5,475 nucleotides of DNA from Halovenus sp. (GCA_003551945.1 PUNZ01000208.1:1-5475), one strand, 5' to 3'; shown: positions 1-5,405, counted from the first letter of the stretch. The notes: generated by a model from the sequence alone, not told the origin. Numbers and translations are program-made.

Positions 1-89
1 CGATGTGGGGCGAGTATATGGACATCATAGACGACCGCAGCGAGCACCTCCAGTATGGTGCTGATGCAGGAACTACGGTGAATGGATAA
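1..89 (+). CDS. C-terminal end of an upstream gene (partial, product unknown)
   Basis: The frame that ends in TAA at 87-89 is the only + strand frame open across the left edge; the other two hit stops at 28-30 and 62-64. It gives 28 residues, acidic and hydrophilic, beginning MWGEYMDIIDD and ending TTVNG. The tail has no cysteine and no membrane segment, so the product cannot be recognised from it. Its stop codon shares one base with the ATG of the NrfD-like gene (TAATG), which points to a co-transcribed and translationally coupled partner. In NrfD/PsrC-family operons the gene directly upstream is often the 4Fe-4S ferredoxin-like subunit, so that is the leading guess, but it is inference from context only. 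Confidence 0.6.
   Translation, partial: MWGEYMDIIDDRSEHLQYGADAGTTVNG
77..81 (+). promoter_or_regulatory. Shine-Dalgarno site for the NrfD-like gene
   Basis: GGTGA, the 3' part of the haloarchaeal GGAGGTGA consensus, lies 7 bases before the ATG at 89. It sits inside the last codons of the upstream gene and supports the chosen start and translational coupling. Confidence 0.5.
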
Positions 90-1429
90 TGAGTCAAAAA
101 GAAGCAACTCCCGAAGACATCCTCCGGCCGATGCAAAGCACCGGTCGGTGGTACAAAATCATCTTTGCCGTGCTGGCGCTGATTGCCGTCGGCTGGATGG
201 CCATCTGGGGCTATCAGCTTGAGCACGGTCTCGCCGTCACCAACCTCTCCGACTGGGGAAGCGGTGGCGGTGTGACGTGGGGACTGTACATTGGTGCGTT
301 CATCTGGTGGGTCGGTATTGCCCACGGTGGAATTATCATTTCGGCAGCCGTCCGGCTGTTCGGAATGGACCGCTACCAGCCAGTCGCCCGCCTTGCCGAA
401 CTGTTGACCATCGCCGGACTGGCGATGGCAGGAACGTACATTCTGGTCCACATGGGTCGACCGGACCGGGTGGTGTCGAGCGTTATCCCTGCCTATCCAT
501 GGACAGTACAGTCCTCGCCACTGGCATGGGATATTACCGTCATTACGCTGTATCTTGTGCTGACGGCGACCTATCTCGTCCTCACGCTCCGATACGACGT
601 TCACCGACTCCGTGACCAGATGCCGAAAAAGCTCGGCCCAGTCTATAGCATCATCACCGTCGGCTACTCGAAAAAGGAAGATCAGATTATCGAGCGGATG
701 GTCTGGTGGCTGGCGCTCGGAATTATCATTCTCGCGCCGCTGTTGCTCCACGGTGGTGTGATTCCATGGCTGTTCGCACTCCTTCCAGGTATGCCTGGAT
801 GGATGGGCGCAATTCAGGGACCACAGTTCCTGAGCATCGCGCTAACCTCCGCACTTGCCGGGGTTATCGTGCTTGCGACTGGACTTCGGCGTGTCTACGA
901 CTGGGACCACATCCTCACAGATGACGTCATCAGAGGTCTGACGCTGTGGCTTGGACTGTTCAGCCTGCTGTTCATCTGGCTGCAGCTCCAGTCGGTCGTT
1001 ACCGGTCTCTACGCCGCGCCGCTCGATGTCGCTGCGGTCACCTCAACGATGGTGACACACCCAGTGTATGTGATTGCAATTGGCCTGATGGTTGTCGTGC
1101 TCGCATACATCTTTGCGCAAGCGCTCAGACCAAGCGTCTTCACGCCGCTTCGGTCAGTTGCGATTGCACTGCTCGCACTCTATGCAACGCTAACCGAGAA
1201 AATCCTGTTCGTGGTTGAGGGACTCCAATATCCAACGTTCTCGCTGTATTCCGGCGTGCCGGGACCGTATTTCCCAAGTTGGATCGAAATGACTTCAATT
1301 GCGGGGACGATTTCGCTGGCCATTCTCATCTTTATGGTCGTGCTGAAAGTCTTCCCTGTGATTGAACTGCACGCAGTTGAGGACCACCACGACCACGATG
1401 AAGACCACGACGAGGAGGTGACAGCATGA
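89..1429 (+). CDS. nrfD: NrfD/PsrC-family membrane subunit of a molybdopterin/FeS-type oxidoreductase
   Basis: This 446-residue integral membrane protein has about ten hydrophobic segments, roughly at residues 22-43, 63-87, 104-122, 147-166, 205-230, 245-265, 283-306, 323-346, 354-372 and 400-423. The second segment has the NrfD-family pattern WGLYIG..IWWVGIAHGG, followed by SAAVRL and, near 123-127, GRPDR. This resembles the NrfD/HmeB/ActC/DsrP branch more than short NrfD proteins. Family members exchange electrons between membrane quinones and an iron-sulfur subunit of complexes such as polysulfide, thiosulfate or DMSO-type reductases; the substrate here cannot be read from the sequence. 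The start is fixed by the TAATG overlap with the upstream gene and by an upstream GGTGA. The gene overlaps the next one by four bases. The C-terminus (428-442) is an unusual tail of His, Asp and Glu with five histidines. The symbol is a family label, not a proven orthology. Confidence 0.88.
   Translation: MSQKEATPEDILRPMQSTGRWYKIIFAVLALIAVGWMAIWGYQLEHGLAVTNLSDWGSGGGVTWGLYIGAFIWWVGIAHGGIIISAAVRLFGMDRYQPVARLAELLTIAGLAMAGTYILVHMGRPDRVVSSVIPAYPWTVQSSPLAWDITVITLYLVLTATYLVLTLRYDVHRLRDQMPKKLGPVYSIITVGYSKKEDQIIERMVWWLALGIIILAPLLLHGGVIPWLFALLPGMPGWMGAIQGPQFLSIALTSALAGVIVLATGLRRVYDWDHILTDDVIRGLTLWLGLFSLLFIWLQLQSVVTGLYAAPLDVAAVTSTMVTHPVYVIAIGLMVVVLAYIFAQALRPSVFTPLRSVAIALLALYATLTEKILFVVEGLQYPTFSLYSGVPGPYFPSWIEMTSIAGTISLAILIFMVVLKVFPVIELHAVEDHHDHDEDHDEEVTA
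1414..1421 (+). promoter_or_regulatory. Full-consensus Shine-Dalgarno site for the 74-aa membrane protein
   Basis: GGAGGTGA, a perfect complement to the haloarchaeal 16S rRNA 3' end, lies 4 bases before the ATG at 1426. It is embedded in the codons for the acidic end of the NrfD-like protein. It is the strongest ribosome-binding site on the left side and supports real translation of the small downstream ORF. Confidence 0.75.
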
Positions 1430-1650
1430 CGTGGGAAACGATTCCAGTCGGTGTCTGGCTTATCTTCGGGATTGTCGGACTCCCGGTTTATGCCATCTTC
1501 CTCGGCTGGTTCCTTGGGAAGCCACGAAATCCAAAGACGTCGGTTCTCGGGGTGACGGTTTTCCTGACCCTTGTGAGCGCCGTCTGGATTGGGCTCTACC
1601 TGACAACGGTGATGATCGGCTTCATCTTTGATTTCGGCGGACTCGCCTAA
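1426..1650 (+). CDS. Small two-helix membrane protein in the NrfD-type redox operon (unknown function)
   Basis: This 74-residue protein is predicted to have two transmembrane segments, about residues 8-29 (GVWLIFGIVGLPVYAIFLGWF) and 41-69, joined by a short basic loop, GKPRNPKTS. The loop charge suggests it faces the cytoplasm, with both termini outside. The ATG overlaps the TGA of the NrfD-like gene (ATGA) and is preceded by a perfect GGAGGTGA, so the gene is almost certainly translated with its neighbour. I do not recognise a family. Position and topology suggest a small accessory or assembly subunit of the same membrane redox complex, by analogy with mini-subunits of other respiratory complexes. 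It has no cysteines, and the second helix has no histidine that would suggest heme ligation. Existence as a gene is well supported; function is inference. Confidence 0.8.
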   Translation: MTWETIPVGVWLIFGIVGLPVYAIFLGWFLGKPRNPKTSVLGVTVFLTLVSAVWIGLYLTTVMIGFIFDFGGLA

Positions 1651-1669
1651 CAACCAAACACATCAACAC

Positions 1670-1674
1670 TTTTT
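1670..1674 (+). terminator. Possible T-run terminator of the redox operon
   Basis: Five T residues lie 20 bases after the stop of the 74-aa gene, before the promoter of the next gene. Archaeal transcription often ends at T-runs without a hairpin, and I see no convincing stem here. The call is weak. Confidence 0.3.
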
Positions 1675-1688
1675 GTCGTTTCAGCGGA

Positions 1689-1693
1689 TTTAA
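1689..1693 (+). promoter_or_regulatory. TATA-like box of the Mrp-family ATPase gene
   Basis: TTTAA, within GGATTTAACC, lies about 53 bases before the ATG at 1744. Transcription would start near 1715-1720, giving a leader of roughly 25 bases. The leader carries no GGAGG-type Shine-Dalgarno site, which is common in haloarchaea. It does contain two small inverted repeats. Confidence 0.4.
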
Positions 1694-1710
1694 CCAGTAG
1701 CTATTCCGTA

Positions 1711-1738
1711 AGGGACTCCCTGCTGGGGAACGTATTCC
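1711..1738 (+). promoter_or_regulatory. Inverted repeats at the predicted transcription start of the Mrp gene
   Basis: AGGGACTCCCT (1711-1721) is a perfect palindrome with 5-base arms around one centre base. GGAACGTATTCC (1727-1738) has 4-base arms around CGTA. The first sits where transcription should begin, downstream of the TATA box, a common place for archaeal repressor operators. No regulator is identified. Confidence 0.25.
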
Positions 1739-1743
1739 GGATA

Positions 1744-2880
1744 ATGAGTGTCACCGAAGCAGAACTCGAAGAGGCGCTTCGAACAGTCGAAGACCCAGAT
1801 ATCGGCGAGGATATCGTCTCTCTGGGGCTGATTAATGGAATGCAGATAGACGGAGAGACAGCAAAGCTCTCCGTTGCCTTCAACTCGCCGTTTGCACCCT
1901 CCGAGATGGACCTTGGGACGGCTATTCGAGCGGTCGTGACCGACCTCGGACTCGAACCGGAATTACACGCAAACGTCACGGCAGAACAGGGGTTCGACGA
2001 GGAAATTTTCCCAAACATCCGGAACGTCATCGCAGTTGCATCCGGTAAGGGTGGTGTTGGCAAGACGACCGTCGCTGCAAACCTCGCGGCAGGGCTCGAT
2101 AAGCTCGGCGCTCGGGTTGGATTGCTTGATGCAGATATTCACGGCCCGAACGTGCCACGAATTATGCCAACCGACCAGGAACCGACCGTGACCCCGGATG
2201 AAGAGCGACTCATCCCAGCAGAGTCAGATGGAGTCAAAACGATGAGCATGGGCTTTCTCATCAAAAACGAGGACGACCCGGCCATTTTGCGCGGGCCGAT
2301 GGTCAACAACGTGATGACGCATTTCCTTGAAAACGTCGAGTGGGGAAACCTCGATTATCTCGTGGTAGACCTCCCGCCGGGGACAGGAGATGCCTCCCTT
2401 GATTTGTTGCAATCACTCCCAGTGACTGGTGTCGCAATTGTCACGACACCGCAGCAGATGGCCGTCGACGATGCGCGGAAAGGACTCCGAATGTTCGAAA
2501 AACACGAGGCACCGATTCTCGGTATCGTCGAAAATATGAGCGAGTTCCACTGTGAGAATTGTGGTGACACCCACGACCCATTCGGTGACCGCGGCGCGGA
2601 AGTGATTTCCGAGGATTATGACGTCGAAATCTTGGGTAAGCTGCCAATTCATTCTGACTTCGGTGCAGATGGCACAAACCGAACGGTCGTCAAAGATGAA
2701 GACAGCGCAGTCAATGAACCGACTGTCGAGCTTATCGAGCGTATTGCAGACCGAATTGGCGAGACGAACCGTCGGAAAGTCGCGGGCAAACTCGAAAGCG
2801 TAGACGGTGGTTCAGCCTTCGGTGACCAACCATCAGGAACCGCAACGCTCGAAAGTAACTCTCGCGGACCAAACTTTTAA
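1744..2880 (+). CDS. mrp: Mrp/NBP35-family P-loop ATPase with N-terminal MIP18 (DUF59) domain; Fe-S cluster carrier
   Basis: This 378-residue cytoplasmic protein is of the Mrp/ApbC/NBP35 family, ATP-dependent scaffolds or carriers that deliver Fe-S clusters to apo-proteins. Residues about 5-80 form a MIP18/DUF59 domain (EDPDIGEDIVSLGLI). The ATPase domain follows, with deviant Walker A GKGGVGKTT at 101-109 including the signature lysine K102, switch I DADIHGPNVPRI at 129-140, and Walker B/switch II VVDLPPGTGD at 207-216. The cluster-binding CxxC is C270/C273 (FHCENCG), and it marks a true Mrp rather than a MinD- or ParA-type ATPase. The MIP18 domain lacks the conserved cysteine found in SufT-type proteins: the site reads SPFAPSE. 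The last 40 residues are a polar, Gly/Ser-rich tail. The gene has its own promoter-like region and is not coupled to the redox operon, although such a complex would be a plausible Fe-S client. The start at ATG 1744 gives the domain at the normal offset. Confidence 0.93.
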   Translation: MSVTEAELEEALRTVEDPDIGEDIVSLGLINGMQIDGETAKLSVAFNSPFAPSEMDLGTAIRAVVTDLGLEPELHANVTAEQGFDEEIFPNIRNVIAVASGKGGVGKTTVAANLAAGLDKLGARVGLLDADIHGPNVPRIMPTDQEPTVTPDEERLIPAESDGVKTMSMGFLIKNEDDPAILRGPMVNNVMTHFLENVEWGNLDYLVVDLPPGTGDASLDLLQSLPVTGVAIVTTPQQMAVDDARKGLRMFEKHEAPILGIVENMSEFHCENCGDTHDPFGDRGAEVISEDYDVEILGKLPIHSDFGADGTNRTVVKDEDSAVNEPTVELIERIADRIGETNRRKVAGKLESVDGGSAFGDQPSGTATLESNSRGPNF

Positions 2881-2889
2881 GGAAAAACG

Positions 2890-2914
2890 TGTCCAAAATC
2901 GGACATAATTTTTT
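2890..2914 (+). terminator. Hairpin plus T-run terminator after the Mrp gene
   Basis: TGTCC (2890-2894) pairs with GGACA (2901-2905) around a 6-base loop. Six T residues follow at 2909-2914. The layout resembles an intrinsic terminator, about 10 bases after the stop codon. The stem is short, and the T-run alone may suffice in archaea. The T-run also forms part of the TATA-like box of the next small gene. Confidence 0.5.
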
Positions 2915-2915
2915 A
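2907..2915 (+). promoter_or_regulatory. TATA-like box for a leaderless 45-aa gene
   Basis: AATTTTTTA is centred about 30 bases before the ATG at 2942. Initiation 25-28 bases downstream of the box would fall at or just before the ATG, consistent with the leaderless mRNAs common in haloarchaea. There is no GGAGG-type site before that ATG. Confidence 0.45.
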
Positions 2916-2941
2916 GTTGGTTGAGTGATATTGACTGTGGT

Positions 2942-3079
2942 ATGGCAAACCCAATTACGGTGGCAGCTGTTGCGGTCTTTTTCGTTGTGGTCGGGATATG
3001 CGTCGAGTACGGCCTCGATATGTACGAAAAGCTTCGGCTCGTCGATTCAGTGGAAGAAGACCTCGCTGATGAGGTGTAA
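2942..3079 (+). CDS. 45-aa single-helix membrane miniprotein (hypothetical, apparently leaderless)
   Basis: ATG at 2942 opens 45 codons ending in TAA at 3077-3079. The product starts MANPITVAAVAVFFVVVG, giving one hydrophobic helix at about residues 4-21. A short tail of about 24 residues follows, of mixed charge and then strongly acidic (DSVEEDLADEV). A single cysteine (C20) sits at the helix end. Codon choice (CTC, GTC, GAC, GAT) and the acidic tail look like the neighbouring haloarchaeal genes. A TATA-like T-run lies about 30 bases upstream and no other gene claims the interval, which supports an independent leaderless gene. I do not recognise a family and assign no function. It is the only plausible gene in the gap between the Mrp gene and the convergent operon. 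Length alone makes the call uncertain. Confidence 0.6.
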   Translation: MANPITVAAVAVFFVVVGICVEYGLDMYEKLRLVDSVEEDLADEV

Positions 3080-3093
3080 TTGGTGAAAGTAAC

Positions 3094-3097
3094 AAAA
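3094..3097 (-). terminator. Possible weak T-run terminator of the leftward operon
   Basis: On the minus strand, CTCTTTTG lies 11 bases past the stop of the DUF35 gene, followed by further T-rich sequence. The convergent genes are only 29 bases apart here. No stable hairpin is evident beyond the AGCGCT palindrome at 3101-3106. Confidence 0.25.
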
Positions 3098-3108
3098 GAG
3101 AGCGCTGT

Positions 3109-3495
3109 TTAGGCCGGTCGGAAGACGAGCAACCGGTCACCCGTCGTTTCGGTCTGTCCAACATCCAGCCTCACTTCCTGTCCAATTGCTGCATCTTCAG
3201 GCTCGATATCACGGAGCTGTCCAGTGATGGTTACTGGGCCGAAGTCAGCAATCGCAACGACAAAGGGTGCATCATCGCTGAATGCCGGGCCAGCCACGTT
3301 CGTCGTCGTGAACGTGATTATTTCACCGGTCTCCGGGAGCGGCTGTTCGGTCAAGTCGCCATCCCCGGTGTTCGGGTCAACCATTGCTGGCGGAAGCCAG
3401 CCATCTTCGCTCGGACTTTCGAGATAATACGGCTCACCTGCTTCGACGGCGTCGAGGAAATCATCGTAGCCGTTATCGCGAACATCGTCGCTCAT
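3109..3495 (-). CDS. DUF35 OB-fold protein, small subunit of a two-component beta-ketothiolase, zinc-ribbon cysteines lost
   Basis: This 128-residue acidic cytoplasmic protein has the DUF35 layout: an N-terminal helix (DDFLDAVEAGEPYYLE, 11-26), a region matching the rubredoxin-like zinc ribbon (about 25-48), then an OB-fold (about 55-128) with GPAFSDDAPFVVAIADFG and GDRLLVFRPA. In typical relatives the ribbon has Cys pairs including CPxCG. Here the matching stretch reads LPPAMVDPNTG, and the whole protein contains no cysteine or histidine, so it cannot bind zinc in the usual way. DUF35 proteins bridge or support archaeal acetoacetyl-CoA thiolases, and haloarchaeal beta-ketothiolases are reported to have an OB-fold small subunit. 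Its ATG overlaps the thiolase TGA (ATGA), and GGAGGTGG lies just upstream, so the two subunits should be made together. The family call is strong; the partner role is inference from family and context. Confidence 0.85.
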   Translation of the reverse strand: MSDDVRDNGYDDFLDAVEAGEPYYLESPSEDGWLPPAMVDPNTGDGDLTEQPLPETGEIITFTTTNVAGPAFSDDAPFVVAIADFGPVTITGQLRDIEPEDAAIGQEVRLDVGQTETTGDRLLVFRPA

Positions 3496-4661
3496 TCAAC
3501 CACCTCCAGAACGTGGACAATACAACTGGCGACGGTCCCACCAGCGTTGTGTGTCAGACCGACGCTGGCGTCACTGACCGCGTCACTGTTGACGTGGTCG
3601 CCACGGAGCAGCTTTGTCATCTCCGTAAGCTGGGCACAACCGGTTGCACCAACCGGATGGCCTTTGGCTTTCAGGCCACCCGAGAGGTTAACAGGAAGGT
3701 CACCGTCGATAGTTGTCTCACCGTTGCGTGCCGCGCTGATAGCTTCGCCAGGCTCGTAAAAGCCGAGCGCTTCAAGCGCAAGCGCCTCTGCGATGGTGAA
3801 ACAGTCATGGACCTCAGCGACGTCGATATCAGCCGGGCCGAGACCGGCATCCTCGTAGGCCATCTCACCGGCACGGCGTGCGGCTGGTGTTTTAACCATC
3901 GACTTTCGGCCCTGCAGGCTCATGTTGTCGACACCTTGTCCCGACCCAGTAATCTCGATTGGCGCATCGAGACCGTGTTCCTCGGCAAAGTCATCGCTCA
4001 CGAGTACGGCTGCTGCTGCCCCGTCACTGATTGGCGAACAATCATAGAGACCGAACGGCGAGCTAACAGTCGGTGCTTCGAGAACGTCCTCGATATCGAT
4101 AGCACGCTGGAACTGTGCGAGATCATTTTCGACAGCGTTCTCGTGGTTTTTCACGGCAATATGTGCGAGGTCTTCGCGGTCGCCACCAAACTCGTGGAAA
4201 TACCGATTCGCCATCAAAGAGTACGCACCAGGGAAAGTCACTCCTGCGCTAATCTCCCAGAGGCCATCCGCTGCGGCCGAGAGCGCTTCGGTTGTCTCAG
4301 CCGTTGAAATATTGGTCATTCGCTCGGCGCCACCGACAAGAACAACATCAGTATCCCCGCTTCGGATGCTTTGGACGCCCTGACGGACGGCGGCACTGCC
4401 TGATGCACAGGCGCTTTCGAGACGAGTCGCCGGTGCAACAACGCCAGCGGCATTTGCCATAAGCGGCCCCTGATGGCCCTGTGTTTCCGCAAACTCGCCC
4501 ATAAAGTTGCCATAAAAGAGTTCCTCGACAGCGTCCCGAGAAACCGACGCATCAGTAAATGCCTCGTCGGCAGCCGCGGCAAACAGTTCGCGTGATGTCC
4601 GCTCAGATTGTTTACCGAACGGCGTCATTCCGACGCCAGCAATTCGAACGCCTGTCACCAT
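3492..4661 (-). CDS. SCP-x-type thiolase (acetyl-CoA C-acyltransferase / beta-ketothiolase catalytic subunit)
   Basis: This 389-residue thiolase is of normal length for the SCP-x/nonspecific lipid-transfer type. The nucleophile is C85 in ESACASGSAA. Other active-site elements are H285 in EVHDCFT, H335 in KGHPVGATG and H371 in THNAGG. Classical thiolases have a cysteine near the last position (CGGG motif), so this is a Cys-His-His enzyme, as expected for the SCP-x/archaeal branch. It would condense acetyl-CoA with an acyl-CoA to a 3-ketoacyl-CoA, or run in reverse in beta-oxidation; direction cannot be read from sequence. The start overlaps the reductase stop by seven bases and is preceded by GGAGG with 6-base spacing. 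The stop overlaps the DUF35 gene, whose product is its likely obligate partner. Gene order resembles haloarchaeal BktB/PhaA-type alpha and beta subunit pairs. Confidence 0.92.
   Translation of the reverse strand: MVTGVRIAGVGMTPFGKQSERTSRELFAAAADEAFTDASVSRDAVEELFYGNFMGEFAETQGHQGPLMANAAGVVAPATRLESACASGSAAVRQGVQSIRSGDTDVVLVGGAERMTNISTAETTEALSAAADGLWEISAGVTFPGAYSLMANRYFHEFGGDREDLAHIAVKNHENAVENDLAQFQRAIDIEDVLEAPTVSSPFGLYDCSPISDGAAAAVLVSDDFAEEHGLDAPIEITGSGQGVDNMSLQGRKSMVKTPAARRAGEMAYEDAGLGPADIDVAEVHDCFTIAEALALEALGFYEPGEAISAARNGETTIDGDLPVNLSGGLKAKGHPVGATGCAQLTEMTKLLRGDHVNSDAVSDASVGLTHNAGGTVASCIVHVLEVVE
3500..3507 (-). promoter_or_regulatory. Shine-Dalgarno site for the DUF35 gene
   Basis: On the minus strand GGAGGTGG ends 4 bases before the ATG at 3495, inside the last codons of the thiolase gene (LEVVE). 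It supports the DUF35 start and coupled translation. Confidence 0.7.
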
Positions 4662-5398
4662 TCCATTCCTCCATTGACCGCGAGCACTTGTCCTGTCATG
4701 TAACTTGATTCCTTGCTTGCGAGGAAGCGAACAATACCGACAACATCCTCAACCTCTGCAAATCGCCGGAGTGGGATATTCTTGAGAATCTTCTCCCGGA
4801 CTCGCTCTGGAACATCGGCGAGCATATCCGTCTCGACAAACCCCGGTGCAACACAGTTTGACGTTGAACCGTGTCGTGCCATCTCAAGCGCAATTGTCCG
4901 GGAGAACCCGAACAATCCGCTTTTTGTCGTTGCATAGTTCGCTTGCCCGTAGTTTCCTTGCTGTCCAACAACGCTTGAAATGTTTATGAGGCGACCCTCT
5001 TCAGCGTCTCGAATGTCGTCGTAACAGACTTTCGTACAGTTGTAAACGCCACCAAGGTTGACACTGATAACGCGGTCCCAGTCCTCGCGTGTCATCTCGT
5101 CGAACGTTCGGTCTACGGTAATACCTGCGTTGTTCACAAGTACGTCAATAGGACCAAGTTCCTCGCGAACTGCGTCGTACATCGTCTGTACTTCATCAAA
5201 GTTAGCAACATCGGCCTGGGCGACAACCGCAGAGCCCGGGCCTTCATCAATTTCTTCTTTGACAGCGTGGGCTGAATCTTCGGACGACCGATAATTTACG
5301 ACCACGTCTGCTCCGTGTGCTCCCAATTCTCTCGCAATGCCCGCACCGATACCTTTTGACCCGCCGGTTACCAGACAGGTTCTATCCTCCAGTAGCAT
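4655..5398 (-). CDS. fabG: Short-chain dehydrogenase/reductase, FabG/PhaB-type 3-ketoacyl-CoA reductase
   Basis: This is a classical SDR of 247 residues from the ATG at 5398. The dinucleotide-binding motif TGGSKGIG is at 11-18 and NNAG at 89-92. The catalytic tetrad is N114 (VNLGG), S142 (INISS), Y155 and K159 (NYATTK). The N35-Y36-R37-S38 stretch after the second strand favours NADPH. The C-terminus TGQVLAVNGGMEW is typical of FabG/PhaB. Archaea generally lack bacterial type II fatty-acid synthesis. With a thiolase and DUF35 downstream, reduction of a 3-ketoacyl-CoA (acetoacetyl-CoA reductase, PhaB-like) is the likeliest role; hydroxyacyl-CoA oxidation is the alternative. A TTG at 5416 could extend the frame by six residues (through CEVCH). 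I prefer ATG 5398: GAGGT lies 7 bases upstream, a TATA-like box is well placed, and the motif offset is normal. The symbol is a family label. Confidence 0.9.
   Translation of the reverse strand: MLLEDRTCLVTGGSKGIGAGIARELGAHGADVVVNYRSSEDSAHAVKEEIDEGPGSAVVAQADVANFDEVQTMYDAVREELGPIDVLVNNAGITVDRTFDEMTREDWDRVISVNLGGVYNCTKVCYDDIRDAEEGRLINISSVVGQQGNYGQANYATTKSGLFGFSRTIALEMARHGSTSNCVAPGFVETDMLADVPERVREKILKNIPLRRFAEVEDVVGIVRFLASKESSYMTGQVLAVNGGMEW
4668..4672 (-). promoter_or_regulatory. Shine-Dalgarno site for the thiolase gene
   Basis: On the minus strand GGAGG lies 6 bases before the ATG at 4661. It is encoded by the codons for the terminal NGGMEW of the upstream reductase. It fixes the thiolase start. 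Confidence 0.7.
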
Positions 5399-5405
5399 GT
5401 GGCAT

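Noticed and set aside
84..94. GGATAATGAGT shared by the starts of the NrfD-like gene (84-94) and the Mrp gene (1739-1749)
   Set aside because: Only 11 bases match, partly because both proteins begin Met-Ser. The first copy overlaps a coding stop. It is most likely chance, not a shared regulatory element.
330..732. GGAATTATCATT repeated within the NrfD-like gene (about 330 and 719)
   Set aside because: Both copies encode similar Gly-Ile-Ile stretches of membrane helices, so codon and composition similarity explain them.
1180..1653. 157-codon open frame on the - strand
   Set aside because: It lies opposite the end of the NrfD-like gene and the 74-aa gene. Its Ser/Trp-rich stretch is the reverse read of the His/Asp tail codons, and it has no ribosome site or family signature.
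1701..2063. 120-codon open frame on the - strand
   Set aside because: It is opposite the start of the Mrp gene. The composition is Ser/Arg-rich and there is no recognisable motif.
2955..3164. 69-codon basic frame on the - strand across the convergent gap
   Set aside because: It overlaps both the 45-aa gene and the DUF35 end. The product is Arg/Pro-rich and non-haloarchaeal in charge, so the + strand 45-aa frame is the better reading.
3384..4307. 307-codon open frame on the + strand
   Set aside because: It is antisense to the thiolase gene. Its product is rich in Cys, Arg and His with no domain pattern, unlike the acidic proteins here. Long antisense frames are common opposite haloarchaeal genes.
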